Shown: positions 42,988 to 52,600 of the stretch, one piece after another
Position numbering within the stretch: the stretch's first letter is position 1
Layout of the letters: every line of letters begins with the position of its first letter
NCBI RefSeq assembly: GCF_017893965.1
Contig: NZ_CP054142.1
Coordinates: 1,798,001 to 1,862,000, forward strand
Direction: 5' to 3'
DNA length: 64,000 nucleotides
From: Treponema parvum
GTDB taxonomy: Bacteria; Spirochaetota; Spirochaetia; Treponematales; Treponemataceae
Position numbers and translations under genes: made by a program
The notes under the pieces: model-generated
What the model was told of the DNA's origin: nothing
The model's input: the letters and a program-made list of their open reading frames with translations, nothing else
The model's database searches: none

Positions 42988-44091
42988 CTATAGAACCTTC
43001 TTTATAAGTTCAACGGTTTTTTGCGCAGTTTCAGACCATTGAAAGCGGCGCGTCCAATCTATGCCGCAGGCTATGAGCTTTTCCCGGCAATCGCGGTCGC
43101 TTACGATCAATTCTATAGAGGAAGAAAACTGTTCTATATTGTCCGGATCGAAAAACACGGCGTTGCCGCCGGTAACCTCGCGCAGGGCGCCGCTGTCGGC
43201 GCAGGCTACGGGAATTCCCGTCGCCATAGCTTCTATCACAGGCAAGCCCACGCCTTCATTTACCGAAGGAAAGATGCATGCGTCAGCCCCGGAATAAAGA
43301 TCGGGGAATCCATCCGGAGGGAAATAGCCGGTCAAAAATATGTCGGAAACGGCGGAAGATTTTGCGCTTTCCTTTTGAATTTCCGAAGTGAAAACGTCGT
43401 TCCCGCCCGTCAATACCAAACGGTGAGGAGAATGTGTTTTTTCTTTAAACAGAGTAAACGCGCGGATCAATTCTATATGCTTTTTTTGAGGGCCGCTCAT
43501 GCGCGTAGCGTAAATAAGATACGGACGCTTGATTGCAAAAGGCTTTATCGTCACCGTGTCGCGGTCTTCAAGCGGATGCGGATAGAAATTGCTGTGATTG
43601 ATCCCGTTGTAAATAACCTCGATCTTTGAAGCGTCTATACCCAAGTTTTTAAGATCGTTGCTGATAAATTGACTTGAAGCGATGATTTTCGCGGAATTTT
43701 TAAGTCCCTCCAGAATTTGCGTACGGTACAAAAAATTCTTTTTAGCAGCGGAAAGACAGTCGTTCACGATCGCTATCCCGGGCACTTTAAATGAAAGCGG
43801 AATCATGTGAGCCGCAGCGGTATATAAAACTGCGTCGTATCCTCTTTTTACGGAGAATCGATTCGCCATAAAAAAGTGCCACAGCCACTGAGCTACGATA
43901 TTGTCCATTACGGACACGGAATTATAACCTATCTGTTTTGAAGAAGAATACGTATATCTGTCGATCGGAGCGCCGAAAAGTTCATACTCTATGTCCGCAG
44001 CTTCAGGTAAATCTGCGGTAAGCGACAAAAGATAAGAACCCAAGCCCGAACGCCCGTGCTCACAACCGAAAGTATCAATTCCGATCTTCAT
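42988..44091 (-). CDS. Glycosyltransferase family 4 (GT-B fold)
   Basis: A 367-residue GT-B glycosyltransferase. An N-terminal Rossmann domain has a Gly-rich start (DTFGCEHGRSGLGSY). The C-terminal domain has the nucleotide-sugar motif FPSVNEGVGLPVIEAMATGIPVA containing the E-x7-E pattern. It probably transfers a sugar to a surface glycan or lipid acceptor. An upstream frame to 44145 overlaps the helicase start; MKIGIDTFG at 44091 is the family start. A TATAAT ends 9 bases before it. Confidence 0.88.
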   Translation of the reverse strand: MKIGIDTFGCEHGRSGLGSYLLSLTADLPEAADIEYELFGAPIDRYTYSSSKQIGYNSVSVMDNIVAQWLWHFFMANRFSVKRGYDAVLYTAAAHMIPLSFKVPGIAIVNDCLSAAKKNFLYRTQILEGLKNSAKIIASSQFISNDLKNLGIDASKIEVIYNGINHSNFYPHPLEDRDTVTIKPFAIKRPYLIYATRMSGPQKKHIELIRAFTLFKEKTHSPHRLVLTGGNDVFTSEIQKESAKSSAVSDIFLTGYFPPDGFPDLYSGADACIFPSVNEGVGLPVIEAMATGIPVACADSGALREVTGGNAVFFDPDNIEQFSSSIELIVSDRDCREKLIACGIDWTRRFQWSETAQKTVELIKKVL

Positions 44092-44100
44092 AGTTTTATG

Positions 44101-44133
44101 ATTATAGCATTTCGGGCATATTTGCGCTATAGT
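44101..44133. promoter_or_regulatory. Divergent leaderless-type promoters for glycosyltransferase and helicase
   Basis: On the minus strand a perfect TATAAT (44101-44106) with an extended-10 TG lies 9 bases from the ATG at 44091. On the plus strand TATAGT (44128-44133) lies 6 bases from the ATG at 44140. Neither gene has a Shine-Dalgarno. Confidence 0.6.
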
Positions 44134-44139
44134 TAAAAA

Positions 44140-45468
44140 ATGCATAAAGAATCCGGATTTTTACAGCTCGGCATAAAAGAATCTCTAGTCGAAAGGCTTA
44201 AACTTCTTTCAATATGCAAACCGACGGCAGTGCAGACACAGGTAATCCCCGCCGTTACGGAAGGCTGCCACGTTATATTCCGGTCGGAAACGGGAACGGG
44301 AAAGACCTTTTCATATCTTTTGCCGCTGATACAGAAATTTGAAGACGAAACGGAAGACGGTCAAAAAAAGACAGACAACCTCGCCGCAGATTCAAAGCAA
44401 AACTCCAAACGGCAGGACACTGCTTACAGCACAGGTATTGAACCTTTCGCACGGATAAGAATGATAGTTGCAGCTCCTACTTACGAACTCGCGTCTCAAA
44501 TAAGATGCGCGGTTCAGAGCGTAAGCAGCCTAAAGACAGCTCTATTCATAGGAGGCGCGCCGATACGCCGCCAAATTGAAACATTAAAAGAAAAACCCGT
44601 CATTGTAGTAGGAAACCCGGCGCGCCTCTTAGAGCTTATCCGTTTAAAAAAGCTTAAACCCGACGGGATAAGGGCGATAGTCTTTGACGAAGCGGATCGC
44701 CTGACTTCAAAAGAATTACGGGAAGAAAGTACAGGTCTTTTATCGCTCATGCCTAAAAACGTTCAGTTTATAGCATGTTCGGCAACGATTACGGAAGAGA
44801 CAAAAAAGATATTAATGGGCTCTTTGAAAAACAGAGGCGAAAACGATAAAAAAGTTAAAACCTTTTTTTTGCCTTCCGAAGATATTTTGCGCGGCAGGAT
44901 CACACATCTGGCGATCTTTGCGGAATCAAGGAATAAGATCGACGTGCTCCGCCGTTTTTTAAATGCCCAAGCGACGCAAGCGGCACAAACGGCAAAAGCC
45001 CAAAAAACGGATCAAACAGTCCGAACATTCCAAACGGATCAATCGCATCCGCCGCCTGAAAAAATTCTTATCTTTACTTCCCGCGCCGATCAGGTAGAAA
45101 ATATCGTCGCAAAGCTCAACTTTAAAAAGATAGACTGCATGGGGCTCTATTCAAAGGCGGACAAAAAACGGCGAAGATCCGCAATTGACCGGTTCAGAAG
45201 CGGCAAATGCAAAATTCTTGTCACGAGCGACCTCGCCGCAAGGGGGCTCGACATCAGCGGAATAACCCACGTCATACAGATGGACATGCCCGCTAACGAC
45301 GATTTTTTTATTCACAGGGCCGGCCGCACGGCGAGAGCCGGCAAAACCGGCGTAAACTTGGTCATAGGCGACGAATACGAAATGGATCTGTACTCCCGGC
45401 TCGAAAAGCGCCTCAAGATAACCGTGTATCCTAAGGAGCTGCGGGAAGGAAAGCTGGTATCGCCGTGA
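44140..45468 (+). CDS. DEAD-box ATP-dependent RNA helicase with linker insertions
   Basis: A 442-residue DEAD-box helicase. Motif I is SETGTGKT, motif Ia is APTYELASQ, DEAD is in VFDEADRLT, SAT in ACSATIT, and motif VI is HRAGRTARAG. Two extra low-complexity stretches are present. One of about 35 residues lies between motifs I and Ia and coincides with dispersed-repeat copy B. A second, Gln/Thr-rich one follows the start of the second RecA domain (NAQATQAAQTAKAQKTDQT). It probably remodels rRNA or mRNA; the specific role is unclear. Confidence 0.93.
   Translation: MHKESGFLQLGIKESLVERLKLLSICKPTAVQTQVIPAVTEGCHVIFRSETGTGKTFSYLLPLIQKFEDETEDGQKKTDNLAADSKQNSKRQDTAYSTGIEPFARIRMIVAAPTYELASQIRCAVQSVSSLKTALFIGGAPIRRQIETLKEKPVIVVGNPARLLELIRLKKLKPDGIRAIVFDEADRLTSKELREESTGLLSLMPKNVQFIACSATITEETKKILMGSLKNRGENDKKVKTFFLPSEDILRGRITHLAIFAESRNKIDVLRRFLNAQATQAAQTAKAQKTDQTVRTFQTDQSHPPPEKILIFTSRADQVENIVAKLNFKKIDCMGLYSKADKKRRRSAIDRFRSGKCKILVTSDLAARGLDISGITHVIQMDMPANDDFFIHRAGRTARAGKTGVNLVIGDEYEMDLYSRLEKRLKITVYPKELREGKLVSP
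44375..44443 (+). repeat. Dispersed repeat, copy B (inside helicase coding sequence)
   Basis: Shares 19 identical bases at its left end with 42903-42921, then imperfect similarity ending in TATTGAAC. It is read in frame as a hydrophilic peptide (DNLAADSKQNSKRQD) between helicase motifs I and Ia. Confidence 0.6.
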
Positions 45469-45481
45469 GGCGAGCAGTACT

Positions 45482-45643
45482 ATGCACCGGAAAATATATA
45501 GAGGAAAAATTTATATTACAAACGCTTCTCAAATAACTTTATCGAATATTCAAGCTCAAATGCAAGGGCAAGCAGAAAAAGCAGACTTTCAAACAGAAGA
45601 TGATGTTATTACTTATATAAAGGAATTAAGGAAAGCACGTTGA
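45482..45643 (+). CDS. Small antitoxin-like protein upstream of a broken PIN toxin
   Basis: A 53-residue ORF (MHRKIYRGKIYITNAS...DDVITYIKELRKAR), missed by length cut-offs. It is acidic-helical at the end, like antitoxins of the PIN_3 family toxins. Its TGA overlaps the TTG start of the following PIN reading frame (TTGA), the usual coupling of such pairs. It lies only 13 bp after the helicase stop and starts the AT-rich accessory segment. The role is inferred from the partner. Confidence 0.6.
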   Translation: MHRKIYRGKIYITNASQITLSNIQAQMQGQAEKADFQTEDDVITYIKELRKAR

Positions 45644-45851
45644 GAGTTTTCGTAGATACAAAGAAGAAATTGATGAAAAACAATATCCGAAAATTCGGGA
45701 TATAAAGGATTTACCGGTTCTTGCATCTGCAATTTTATCTGATCCGGATATTTTGATTACCGGAGACAAGGATTTTGAAGATATACACATTGATAAACCG
45801 TTAATTTTTACACCGACAAAATATTTTAAATTAATTGAAACAAAAGCATAA
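45640..45851 (+). pseudogene. Broken PIN-domain toxin gene (internal deletion)
   Basis: It begins TTG with LRVFVDT, the first strand of a PIN domain with its catalytic Asp, but the frame stops soon after. Another frame then carries a typical PIN C-terminus (DIKDLPVLASAILSDPDILITGDKDFEDI, then LIFTPTKYFKLIE). Start to stop is 212 bases, not a multiple of three, and about 60 residues of the middle are missing. The toxin is therefore inactive. Its stop lies in the attC-like site. Confidence 0.8.
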
Positions 45852-45912
45852 CACCCGCTTAAACGCTGACAACAAGGACAAGCCGCAAATGCAGGTTAAG
45901 CGGATGTTAGAC
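45846..45912 (+). other. attC-like integron recombination site 1
   Basis: A 67-bp imperfect palindrome. The outer arms are GCATAACA (left) and TGTTAGAC (right, a perfect GTTRRRY core). The inner arms are CCGCTTAAAC and GTTAAGCGG, with one unpaired A. Between them is a 30-nt loop. Two paired blocks with a bulged base, directly after a cassette-like gene, are the structural hallmarks of attC. Confidence 0.72.
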
Positions 45913-45947
45913 ACACAGCGCACTAGGCTGGAAAAGGAAAACTAAAA

Positions 45948-46826
45948 ATGGGAAGAAAACTTACAGTTTATATGATAGATGGTGCCGCAAATGGTCCTAG
46001 AACAATTGAAATTGGAAATTGGTCTGGTAAAGCAATTTATTCACCTCGTGCAAAACTTTCTGAATTAATAAAACGTGAAGAATTTGATAAACCTGGTATT
46101 TATATTTTAAGATCTGATCCAACGAAAAACGGATATAATGATAAAATTTATATTGGAGAAGCTGAACGAGTTGGAGATAGACTTAAACAACATTTAAATA
46201 ATCCTGATAGAGATTTTTCTGAATGTATTATTTTTATAAGTAAAGATGAAATGCTTACAAAATCACATATAAAATATTTGGAATCTAGACTAGTCGAAAT
46301 TGCAGTACAAGCCAAAAACGCAGAAATTGAAAATGTTAATACACCAACAAAATCTTCTTTATCAGAAGCTGATATTTCTGATATGGAATACTTTCTAGAA
46401 CAAATAAAATTAATATTGCCTATAAATGGAATTAATGCTTTAGTTGCCAATTCAATTGTTCCAGAAACATATAATAAAATTGAAGAACAATTAAAAAATG
46501 ATTTAAAATTTTACATAAAATCAAAAGATGCGGAAACGGAAATGTGTGAAACATCAGAAGGTTATGTAGTTTTTAAAGGATCTACAGCAACTAAGCAATT
46601 GTCAAATTCAATTAATAAAACCTGGTTAAATTTGCGTGAAAAACTTATTGATTCTGGAAATCTAAGTGATCAAGGGAATAAATATGTTTTTGAAAAAGAT
46701 ACTATTTTTTCGAGTACAAGTGCAGCTTCTTCAATAATCATGGGAAGGCAATCGTCTGGTCCAGCAGAATGGAAAACAAAAAATGGTAAATCATATAAAG
46801 AGATTACAGAAGAGAATTCAAAATAA
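45948..46826 (+). CDS. GIY-YIG nuclease-domain protein with C-terminal DUF4357
   Basis: A 292-residue protein. The GIY-YIG nuclease signature is in KPGIYIL and IYIGEAERVGDRLKQH (about 48-82). The C-terminal part (about 245-285, STSAASSIIMGRQSSGPAEWK) matches DUF4357. Such fusions are found in mobile and restriction contexts, but no function is established. Codons are AT-rich compared with the flanking core genes. It is followed after 1 bp by attC-like site 2, as expected for a cassette gene. Confidence 0.82.
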   Translation: MGRKLTVYMIDGAANGPRTIEIGNWSGKAIYSPRAKLSELIKREEFDKPGIYILRSDPTKNGYNDKIYIGEAERVGDRLKQHLNNPDRDFSECIIFISKDEMLTKSHIKYLESRLVEIAVQAKNAEIENVNTPTKSSLSEADISDMEYFLEQIKLILPINGINALVANSIVPETYNKIEEQLKNDLKFYIKSKDAETEMCETSEGYVVFKGSTATKQLSNSINKTWLNLREKLIDSGNLSDQGNKYVFEKDTIFSSTSAASSIIMGRQSSGPAEWKTKNGKSYKEITEENSK

Positions 46827-46827
46827 C

Positions 46828-46893
46828 GTATAACAAAGGTTCGTAGCCGACAACGCAGTCAAGCTGCCTGCGATACAACCAGTTGTTATGTAC
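46828..46893 (+). other. attC-like integron recombination site 2
   Basis: Outer arms ATAACAA (46830-46836) and TTGTTAT (46883-46889) are complementary. Inner arms GGTTCGTA (46838-46845) and TACAACC (46874-46880) pair with one bulged C. The right core is GTTATGT, one mismatch from GTTRRRY. It has the same two-block architecture with an extrahelical base as site 1, though the primary sequence differs. Confidence 0.6.
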
Positions 46894-46939
46894 ACGCCTT
46901 CCTCGGGCGAGAAAAAAAATATTGAAAGAGATTAATGCT

Positions 46940-47011
46940 ATGAGTAAATACGATGATTTATGGAATTATGTTGCACATGAAAATCCTTCTGATGCGGCTT
47001 GTGGGCATTAA
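46940..47011 (+). pseudogene. Truncated cassette gene remnant
   Basis: A 23-codon frame beginning MSKYDDLWNYV, which resembles the start of a common small hypothetical protein, then ends abruptly at a TAA. A purine-rich ribosome-binding site precedes it. It is probably the 5' scrap of a deleted cassette gene. Confidence 0.4.
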
Positions 47012-47066
47012 CTCTCCGCACGAATAAAACTATAGTATTTAGTAAGTATAATTAACAAGGATTATT

Positions 47067-47588
47067 ATGGATTATATAGCATTGCTCAGGGGTATCAATG
47101 TCGGAAACTCGGTAAAAATTAATATGAAAGAATTGAAAACATTGTTTAAGCAATGCGGTTTTTCAAACGTTTCAACATATATCAATTCCGGAAATGTCAT
47201 TTTTAAATCAAATGACGAGGAAAACAGTATCACGGAAAATATTGAAAAAGCATTACATATAACGACCGGGAATGAAGTAAAAGTATTGGTAAAGACAAAA
47301 AGCGAGATGGTAAAAATAGCAAACAGTATCCCCGTTGATTGGCAAAATAATGATGATCAAAAAACCGATGTAGCGTATTTATTTGAATCAATAGATAATG
47401 AAAACATAATAAATGAATTACCGATAAAAAAGGAATATATACAATTAATATATGTTAAGGGTGCGTTAATTTGGAATGTTCGACGCGAAGATTATAATAA
47501 AAGCCATTTAAATAAAATAATATCGCATAAAGTATATAAAGATATGACAATACGAAATGTTAATACGGCTCGATATCTTGCAAAGTAA
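47067..47588 (+). CDS. DUF1697 family protein
   Basis: A 173-residue protein with the DUF1697 signature: YIALLRGINVGNSVKINM at the start, CGFSNVSTYINSGNVIFKS, and a C-terminal VYKDMTIRNVNTARYL. Family function is unknown. It is complete and AT-rich, and lies in the cassette-like segment. A TATAAT hexamer (47047-47052) and AAGGA lie upstream. I found no convincing attC after its stop. Confidence 0.88.
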   Translation: MDYIALLRGINVGNSVKINMKELKTLFKQCGFSNVSTYINSGNVIFKSNDEENSITENIEKALHITTGNEVKVLVKTKSEMVKIANSIPVDWQNNDDQKTDVAYLFESIDNENIINELPIKKEYIQLIYVKGALIWNVRREDYNKSHLNKIISHKVYKDMTIRNVNTARYLAK

Positions 47589-47722
47589 GCTTTGCTCATG
47601 AGGCCTTTTAAAAATCCAACCAAGCGGGGCTGTCTACCGCATCATTGACGCGGCATTTCTTTTATCGTATGGTAGCCGTTTAAGGAGACTTCATTTTTAC
47701 GGAGAATTATATGGAGATTACG
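47589..47722. other. Boundary of the AT-rich segment
   Basis: No gene. It separates the DUF1697 gene from the GC-richer reductase. Short CCGC/GCGG words occur, but no paired attC arms. An ACGGAGA ribosome-binding site lies near the end. Confidence 0.4.
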
Positions 47723-49492
47723 ATGAAAAAAATGCTTTTAAACTTCTGCGCGGTTTTAGCCTTATGCTTGGCCGGATGCGCAAAGGGCGGATCGTATACG
47801 GCAGGTACGTATACCGCAAGCGCAAAAGGAATGGGCGGAGACGTCAACGTTTCCGTTACGTTCAGCAAATCGGCGATTACAAAGATCGAAATCGGCGCGC
47901 ACAATGAAACGCCCGGTATTTCCGATACGCCGATAAAGGAAATTCCCGCGCAAATTATTAAAACGCAAAGTTTGGCCGTCGATATGGTAAGCGGCGCGAC
48001 TTTTACGTCCAAGGCGATTTTGGCGGCCGTTGCAGATACGGTCGAACAGGCTGGCGGAGATGTCGCCGCGCTTCAATCAAAAAAGGCAAAAGCTAAAGCG
48101 GGAAAGGCCGTAAAAAAGACGACCGATGTTGTCATTATCGGAGGAGGAGGCGCGGGTTTGTCGGCTGCGGTTGAAGCGGCTTCGCACGGCGCGAAAGTTA
48201 TCCTTATCGAAAAAATGCCCATACTCGGCGGCAATACGCTTTTGTCCTATGCCGAACTTGCGTGCCCGAACAATTGGTTGCAGCAGGGAAAAGGCATTAA
48301 AGACAGCCCCGAACAATTTGCAAAGGAAATGTATGAAGGCGGCGGTAAATTTGCAAAAAAAGAACTGGTCGATATCGTTGCAAACAACGCGACGGCGGGA
48401 GCGCTGTGGCTTCGCGATGTTATCGGCGTAAAATATCAGGATTATCTGGTACACGAAGGCGGACACAGCGTTCCGCGTGCGGTCGAACCGATCGAACTCG
48501 GAGCCGGCATGATTACGCCTTTAAAAGAATACGCTGAAAAAATCGGAGTGGAAATTCTTTTGAACACGAAGGGCGAAGAGCTGATAAAAGACAAGTCCGG
48601 AAAGATCGTCGGCGTACAGGCGGTGCAAAAAGACAATACCCCGATCGTACTGACTGCAAACAGAGCCGTTGTGCTTGCGACCGGCGGTTTCGGAGCGAAT
48701 GTTGAAATGCGTCAAAAATACAACAAGCGCTGGGAAACGCTCGACGCATCGGTTAAGACAACCAACTCCCCCGCCATCGTCGGCGACGGAATTGTCATGG
48801 CCGAAAAAGTCAACGCGAATTTAATCGGCATGGAATACATTCAGCTCTATCCGTTTAACAATCCCATTACCGGCGTGTTCTACGGCATCGAAGCGCCGAG
48901 TTGGTCGGGAGAAGGTTTGATTTACGTCAACAAAGACGGTAAGCGTTTTGTCAACGAAGTCGGCATGCGCGATGTGCGCGCGGAAGGCATTCTCGCACAA
49001 GGCGGCGTCGCATACGCGATCTACAATCAGGAAGTCGCCGACCGTCTGCACCTTGAAGAAAAATTCAAAGACGAATACGCAAAAACTTTGGCGGACGGCG
49101 TCTTTTTCAAAGCCGACACGCTCGAAGAAATCGCGAATCATTTCGGCATCAACGCCGCAAATCTCGTCAAAACGATGGACGCGTACAATAAAGGCATCGA
49201 AAATAACAACGACGAATTCGGCAGAAAGACGAGTATGGTTACGATGAAGAGCGGACCGTGGTTTATTTTGAAAGGTGTCGTTTCCGTGCATCATACGATG
49301 GGCGGCGTTGAAATCAACGAAAAAGCGCAAGTGCTCGACGTCAACGGAAAACCGATTCCCGGTTTATATGCGGCGGGCGAAGTGACCGGCGGCATTCACG
49401 GCAATAACCGCGTCGGAACCTGCGCGATTTCCGACATCGTCGTATTCGGCAGAATCGCCGGTACGAACGCTGCAAACACGGCGCAGCAATAA
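47723..49492 (+). CDS. FMN-binding/FAD-dependent fumarate reductase-like lipoprotein
   Basis: A 589-residue exported flavoprotein. Signal peptide with the perfect lipobox LAGC. An FMN_bind domain (about 25-105) carries the ApbE flavinylation motif DMVSGAT, where FMN would be attached covalently to Thr. The FAD_binding_2 domain starts VVIIGGGGAGLSAAVEAA and ends with GLYAAGEVTGGIHGNNRVG. It resembles soluble fumarate, urocanate or acrylate-type reductases acting outside the inner membrane. An alternative ATG at 47711 exists; the shorter one gives the standard signal peptide. No ApbE gene is in the window. Confidence 0.9.
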   Translation: MKKMLLNFCAVLALCLAGCAKGGSYTAGTYTASAKGMGGDVNVSVTFSKSAITKIEIGAHNETPGISDTPIKEIPAQIIKTQSLAVDMVSGATFTSKAILAAVADTVEQAGGDVAALQSKKAKAKAGKAVKKTTDVVIIGGGGAGLSAAVEAASHGAKVILIEKMPILGGNTLLSYAELACPNNWLQQGKGIKDSPEQFAKEMYEGGGKFAKKELVDIVANNATAGALWLRDVIGVKYQDYLVHEGGHSVPRAVEPIELGAGMITPLKEYAEKIGVEILLNTKGEELIKDKSGKIVGVQAVQKDNTPIVLTANRAVVLATGGFGANVEMRQKYNKRWETLDASVKTTNSPAIVGDGIVMAEKVNANLIGMEYIQLYPFNNPITGVFYGIEAPSWSGEGLIYVNKDGKRFVNEVGMRDVRAEGILAQGGVAYAIYNQEVADRLHLEEKFKDEYAKTLADGVFFKADTLEEIANHFGINAANLVKTMDAYNKGIENNNDEFGRKTSMVTMKSGPWFILKGVVSVHHTMGGVEINEKAQVLDVNGKPIPGLYAAGEVTGGIHGNNRVGTCAISDIVVFGRIAGTNAANTAQQ

Positions 49493-49518
49493 AAAGAAAA
49501 GCACGGCGTAAATGAAAA

Positions 49519-49573
49519 AGCGTCGAACCGTACGATGATATGATGATACAATGAACGGTTCGACGCTCCGCTT
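49519..49573 (+). terminator. Intrinsic terminator after reductase
   Basis: AGCGTCGAACCGT (49519-49531) pairs perfectly with ACGGTTCGACGCT (49555-49567) across a 23-nt loop, then CCGC and a six-T run. The 13-bp stem is strong despite the long loop. Confidence 0.75.
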
Positions 49574-49663
49574 TTTTGTACACGGAAAGCTCGGGCAAAA
49601 ACCTCTTTTATATACGTGCCGAAAATGATATAATTCGGCGATAGTTAGGAAGACGAGGTCGCA

Positions 49664-52600
49664 GTGTTTTTAAAGAATCTTGAAATATTCGGTTTTAAAT
49701 CTTTTGCCGACAGAATACACATTGATTTTGCCGAAGGCATTACGGCTCTTTTAGGGCCCAACGGCTGCGGAAAAAGCAATGTCGTAGACGCCATAAAGTG
49801 GGTTCTGGCCGAAAACAAGTCAAAAAGCCTTCGCGCGGCAAAGATGGAAGACGTAATTTTTAACGGCACGGAACGCCGCCCTCCCCTTAACATCGCGGAA
49901 GTCACCCTTACAATAATGAACGAAAACTCTCTTCTTCCGCTCGAAGTACCCGAGATAGCGATAAAACGGCGCATATACCGATCAGGTGAAAACGAATACT
50001 ACATAAACAACAGCCAAGTAGGCCCTTCGGAAATAAAAAAATTGTTTATGGACACGGGAATAGGCAAGGCGGCCTATTCCGTAATGGAACAGGGAAAGAT
50101 AGACCAGATCTTGTCCAGCAAACCCGAAGACCGCCGTTACCTCTTTGAAGAAGCGGCGGGGATAAGCCGCAGCAAGGCCGAATGCGCGGAAGCGGAGCGC
50201 GAACTTGAGCGAACAAGAATAAATCTCCAACAGACGGAAATTTCGCTTGCGGAAATAAAGCGCTCTTACGACACTCTTAAAACACAGTCCGAAAAAACAA
50301 TCCGCTACCGCAAGATAAAAGAAGAAATTTTTAACAACGAACTTGACATACAGCTGCTTAAATTAAAGGGATTTATACAGGATAAAAGCAGAAGCGAACG
50401 AGACCTTGAGGCCACGGAAGAAAAACGCAACGCAGTGCGGGCGGAAATAGAAGAAATAAACAATACTCTTTCGGAAAACATGGATAAGGTTAAAGCCATG
50501 CAGGAAGAAGTTTATGAAAAACAGGCGGGCTTGATCGGTATTCAAAAAGAAAAGAACGGAAAACTTGACCTTGCGAAGCAGTTTAACGAACGTTCCGGCG
50601 AAATTAAAGAAAAAATAGCACAGTTGGAAGCGCACGGAAGGGCCGTGCAGAGCAGAATAGACGACCTTAACGATGAAATAGACGAAAGAAGCGCCGGTTT
50701 GCATGAAAAAGACGGCCAATTAAGCGGTATTTCAAAAAACATTAAATCTTTTGAACAAAACATAACGCAAGCTGCAAGCCTCATAACGGAAAACGACAAG
50801 ACGGCCGCCGAATGTGAAAAAAAGATCGCAGAGCTTGAAAAAACACATTCTGCGCTGCGGGGTGAATTGGGAGCGATCACGGAAAATATCGTTACGCAGC
50901 TGGATTTGAGATTAAAAGAAGCGGGAATTTCGTCAGCGGCTGTAAATAAGGCGAAAGACGATTTACGCAATATTCTTGAAAAACTTAAAATATTTTTGTC
51001 CGGTCGCAAAAATATTTTTGCAGACATAGCGTCTTCAAACGCCGCGGTTGGGCATAAAACCGAAACTGCAGCTATGACGGCGGAACGCCAAACGGGACAA
51101 AAATCTTCCGAAGGAAACAAATCGGCGGCAAAGGAAGCTACGGAAGCTTTCGCAGAAGCCGAAAGAATGCTTTTACAGCTTGAAGATGCCGTAAACGGCT
51201 ACATAACGGCTACGCCGCAATTTCTGGAAGAATTTCTTTCGCCCGAAGGTATAATAACGCAAAAACGTAAAATCGATGAAAAAATCAGGAATAACGAAGA
51301 AGATTCCGACAAAAACAAAAAACGAATAGCTTCTCTTGAATCTGAAAATTCCGGGCTTGCGAAAAAAATAGACGAATACAAGGAAACGCTGCAAAAACTT
51401 CGCATAAATGAAGCGCAAATGCAGGCTGAAATAACGGCGGCGAAGCAGCAAATAGAACTTTTACGAAAAAATCTTGTTTCCGAACAGAATACTCTTCGCA
51501 GCAACGAAGAAGAACTTTATACCGAGCAAAAGCGCGATAAAGAAGTCAACGAACAAATATTAAGCATAGAGCAGGAACTTGCAGAAATAGAAAACAGGGG
51601 CAAAAGACTTGCCGAAGAACTTAAAGAACTGGACAAAAAAATAATCGAGGGCAACAGCAATGTTTCGGGCAAACAGGAAAAACTAAAGAAAAAACAGGAA
51701 GAGCAGAATAAGTTTCAGGAACGATACGAACATTTGTCGGTTTCGCTCAGTTCCCTCGATACGGAGATTCGCAACATAAAGCAAAATTTTTCGGATACTC
51801 ATTCGCGCGATCTTATGGAATTTGAAGAGAGAATGTACACTCTGACCGCTCCCGCAGCCGTTTTGCGCGAAAAACTCAACGAAGCGAAAGAAGTCTTAAA
51901 AGAACTGGGACAGGTAAACCTTATGGCTCCCGAAGAGTTCGGCGAAGTAAAAGAACGTTACGAGCGCCAGCAAACTCACTATGACGACACGAAAACGAGT
52001 CTTGAAAATCTTGAACGCGTTTCCGAAGAAATAAAAGTAAAATCCACGGAAATGTTTTTGGACACCTACAATAAAATAAAAAAGAATTTTCATAACATGT
52101 TCAGACGGCTGTTTAACGGAGGCCGCGCGGAATTAAGACTCGAAGATCCTCAAAACGTTCTTACAAGCGGCATCGAAATTTTTGCGCAGCCGCCGGGTAA
52201 AAAACTTGAAAGCATAGTTTTGCTTTCCGGCGGAGAAAAAACCATGACGGCCGTCGCTCTGCTTTTTGCCACCTACCAAGTGCGCCCGTCGCCGTTTTGT
52301 CTCCTTGACGAAATAGACGCAGCCCTCGACGACAATAACGTTTCAAGCTTTATAACTTCCTTACGCGCCTTTGCAAACGTAAGTCAATACATAATCATAA
52401 CGCACAATAAAAAGACGGTTTTAGGCGCAAATACCATGCTGGGCGTTACGATGGAAGAATCCGGCGTAAGCAAGGTCATAGCTTTGAGGCTGGATGAAGA
52501 TATAAAGTCAGCACAAAAGGAAGAAGAATTCGACGCAAATTTTGTGGAAGAAGACGTCGCTCCTGAAGAAGGCGTTTATATTCCGCCGCGCCCGCCCAAG

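Noticed and set aside
47589-47710. Third attC site after the DUF1697 gene
   Set aside because: GCGGGG and CCGC words occur, but no paired outer and inner arms or GTTRRRY core could be found.
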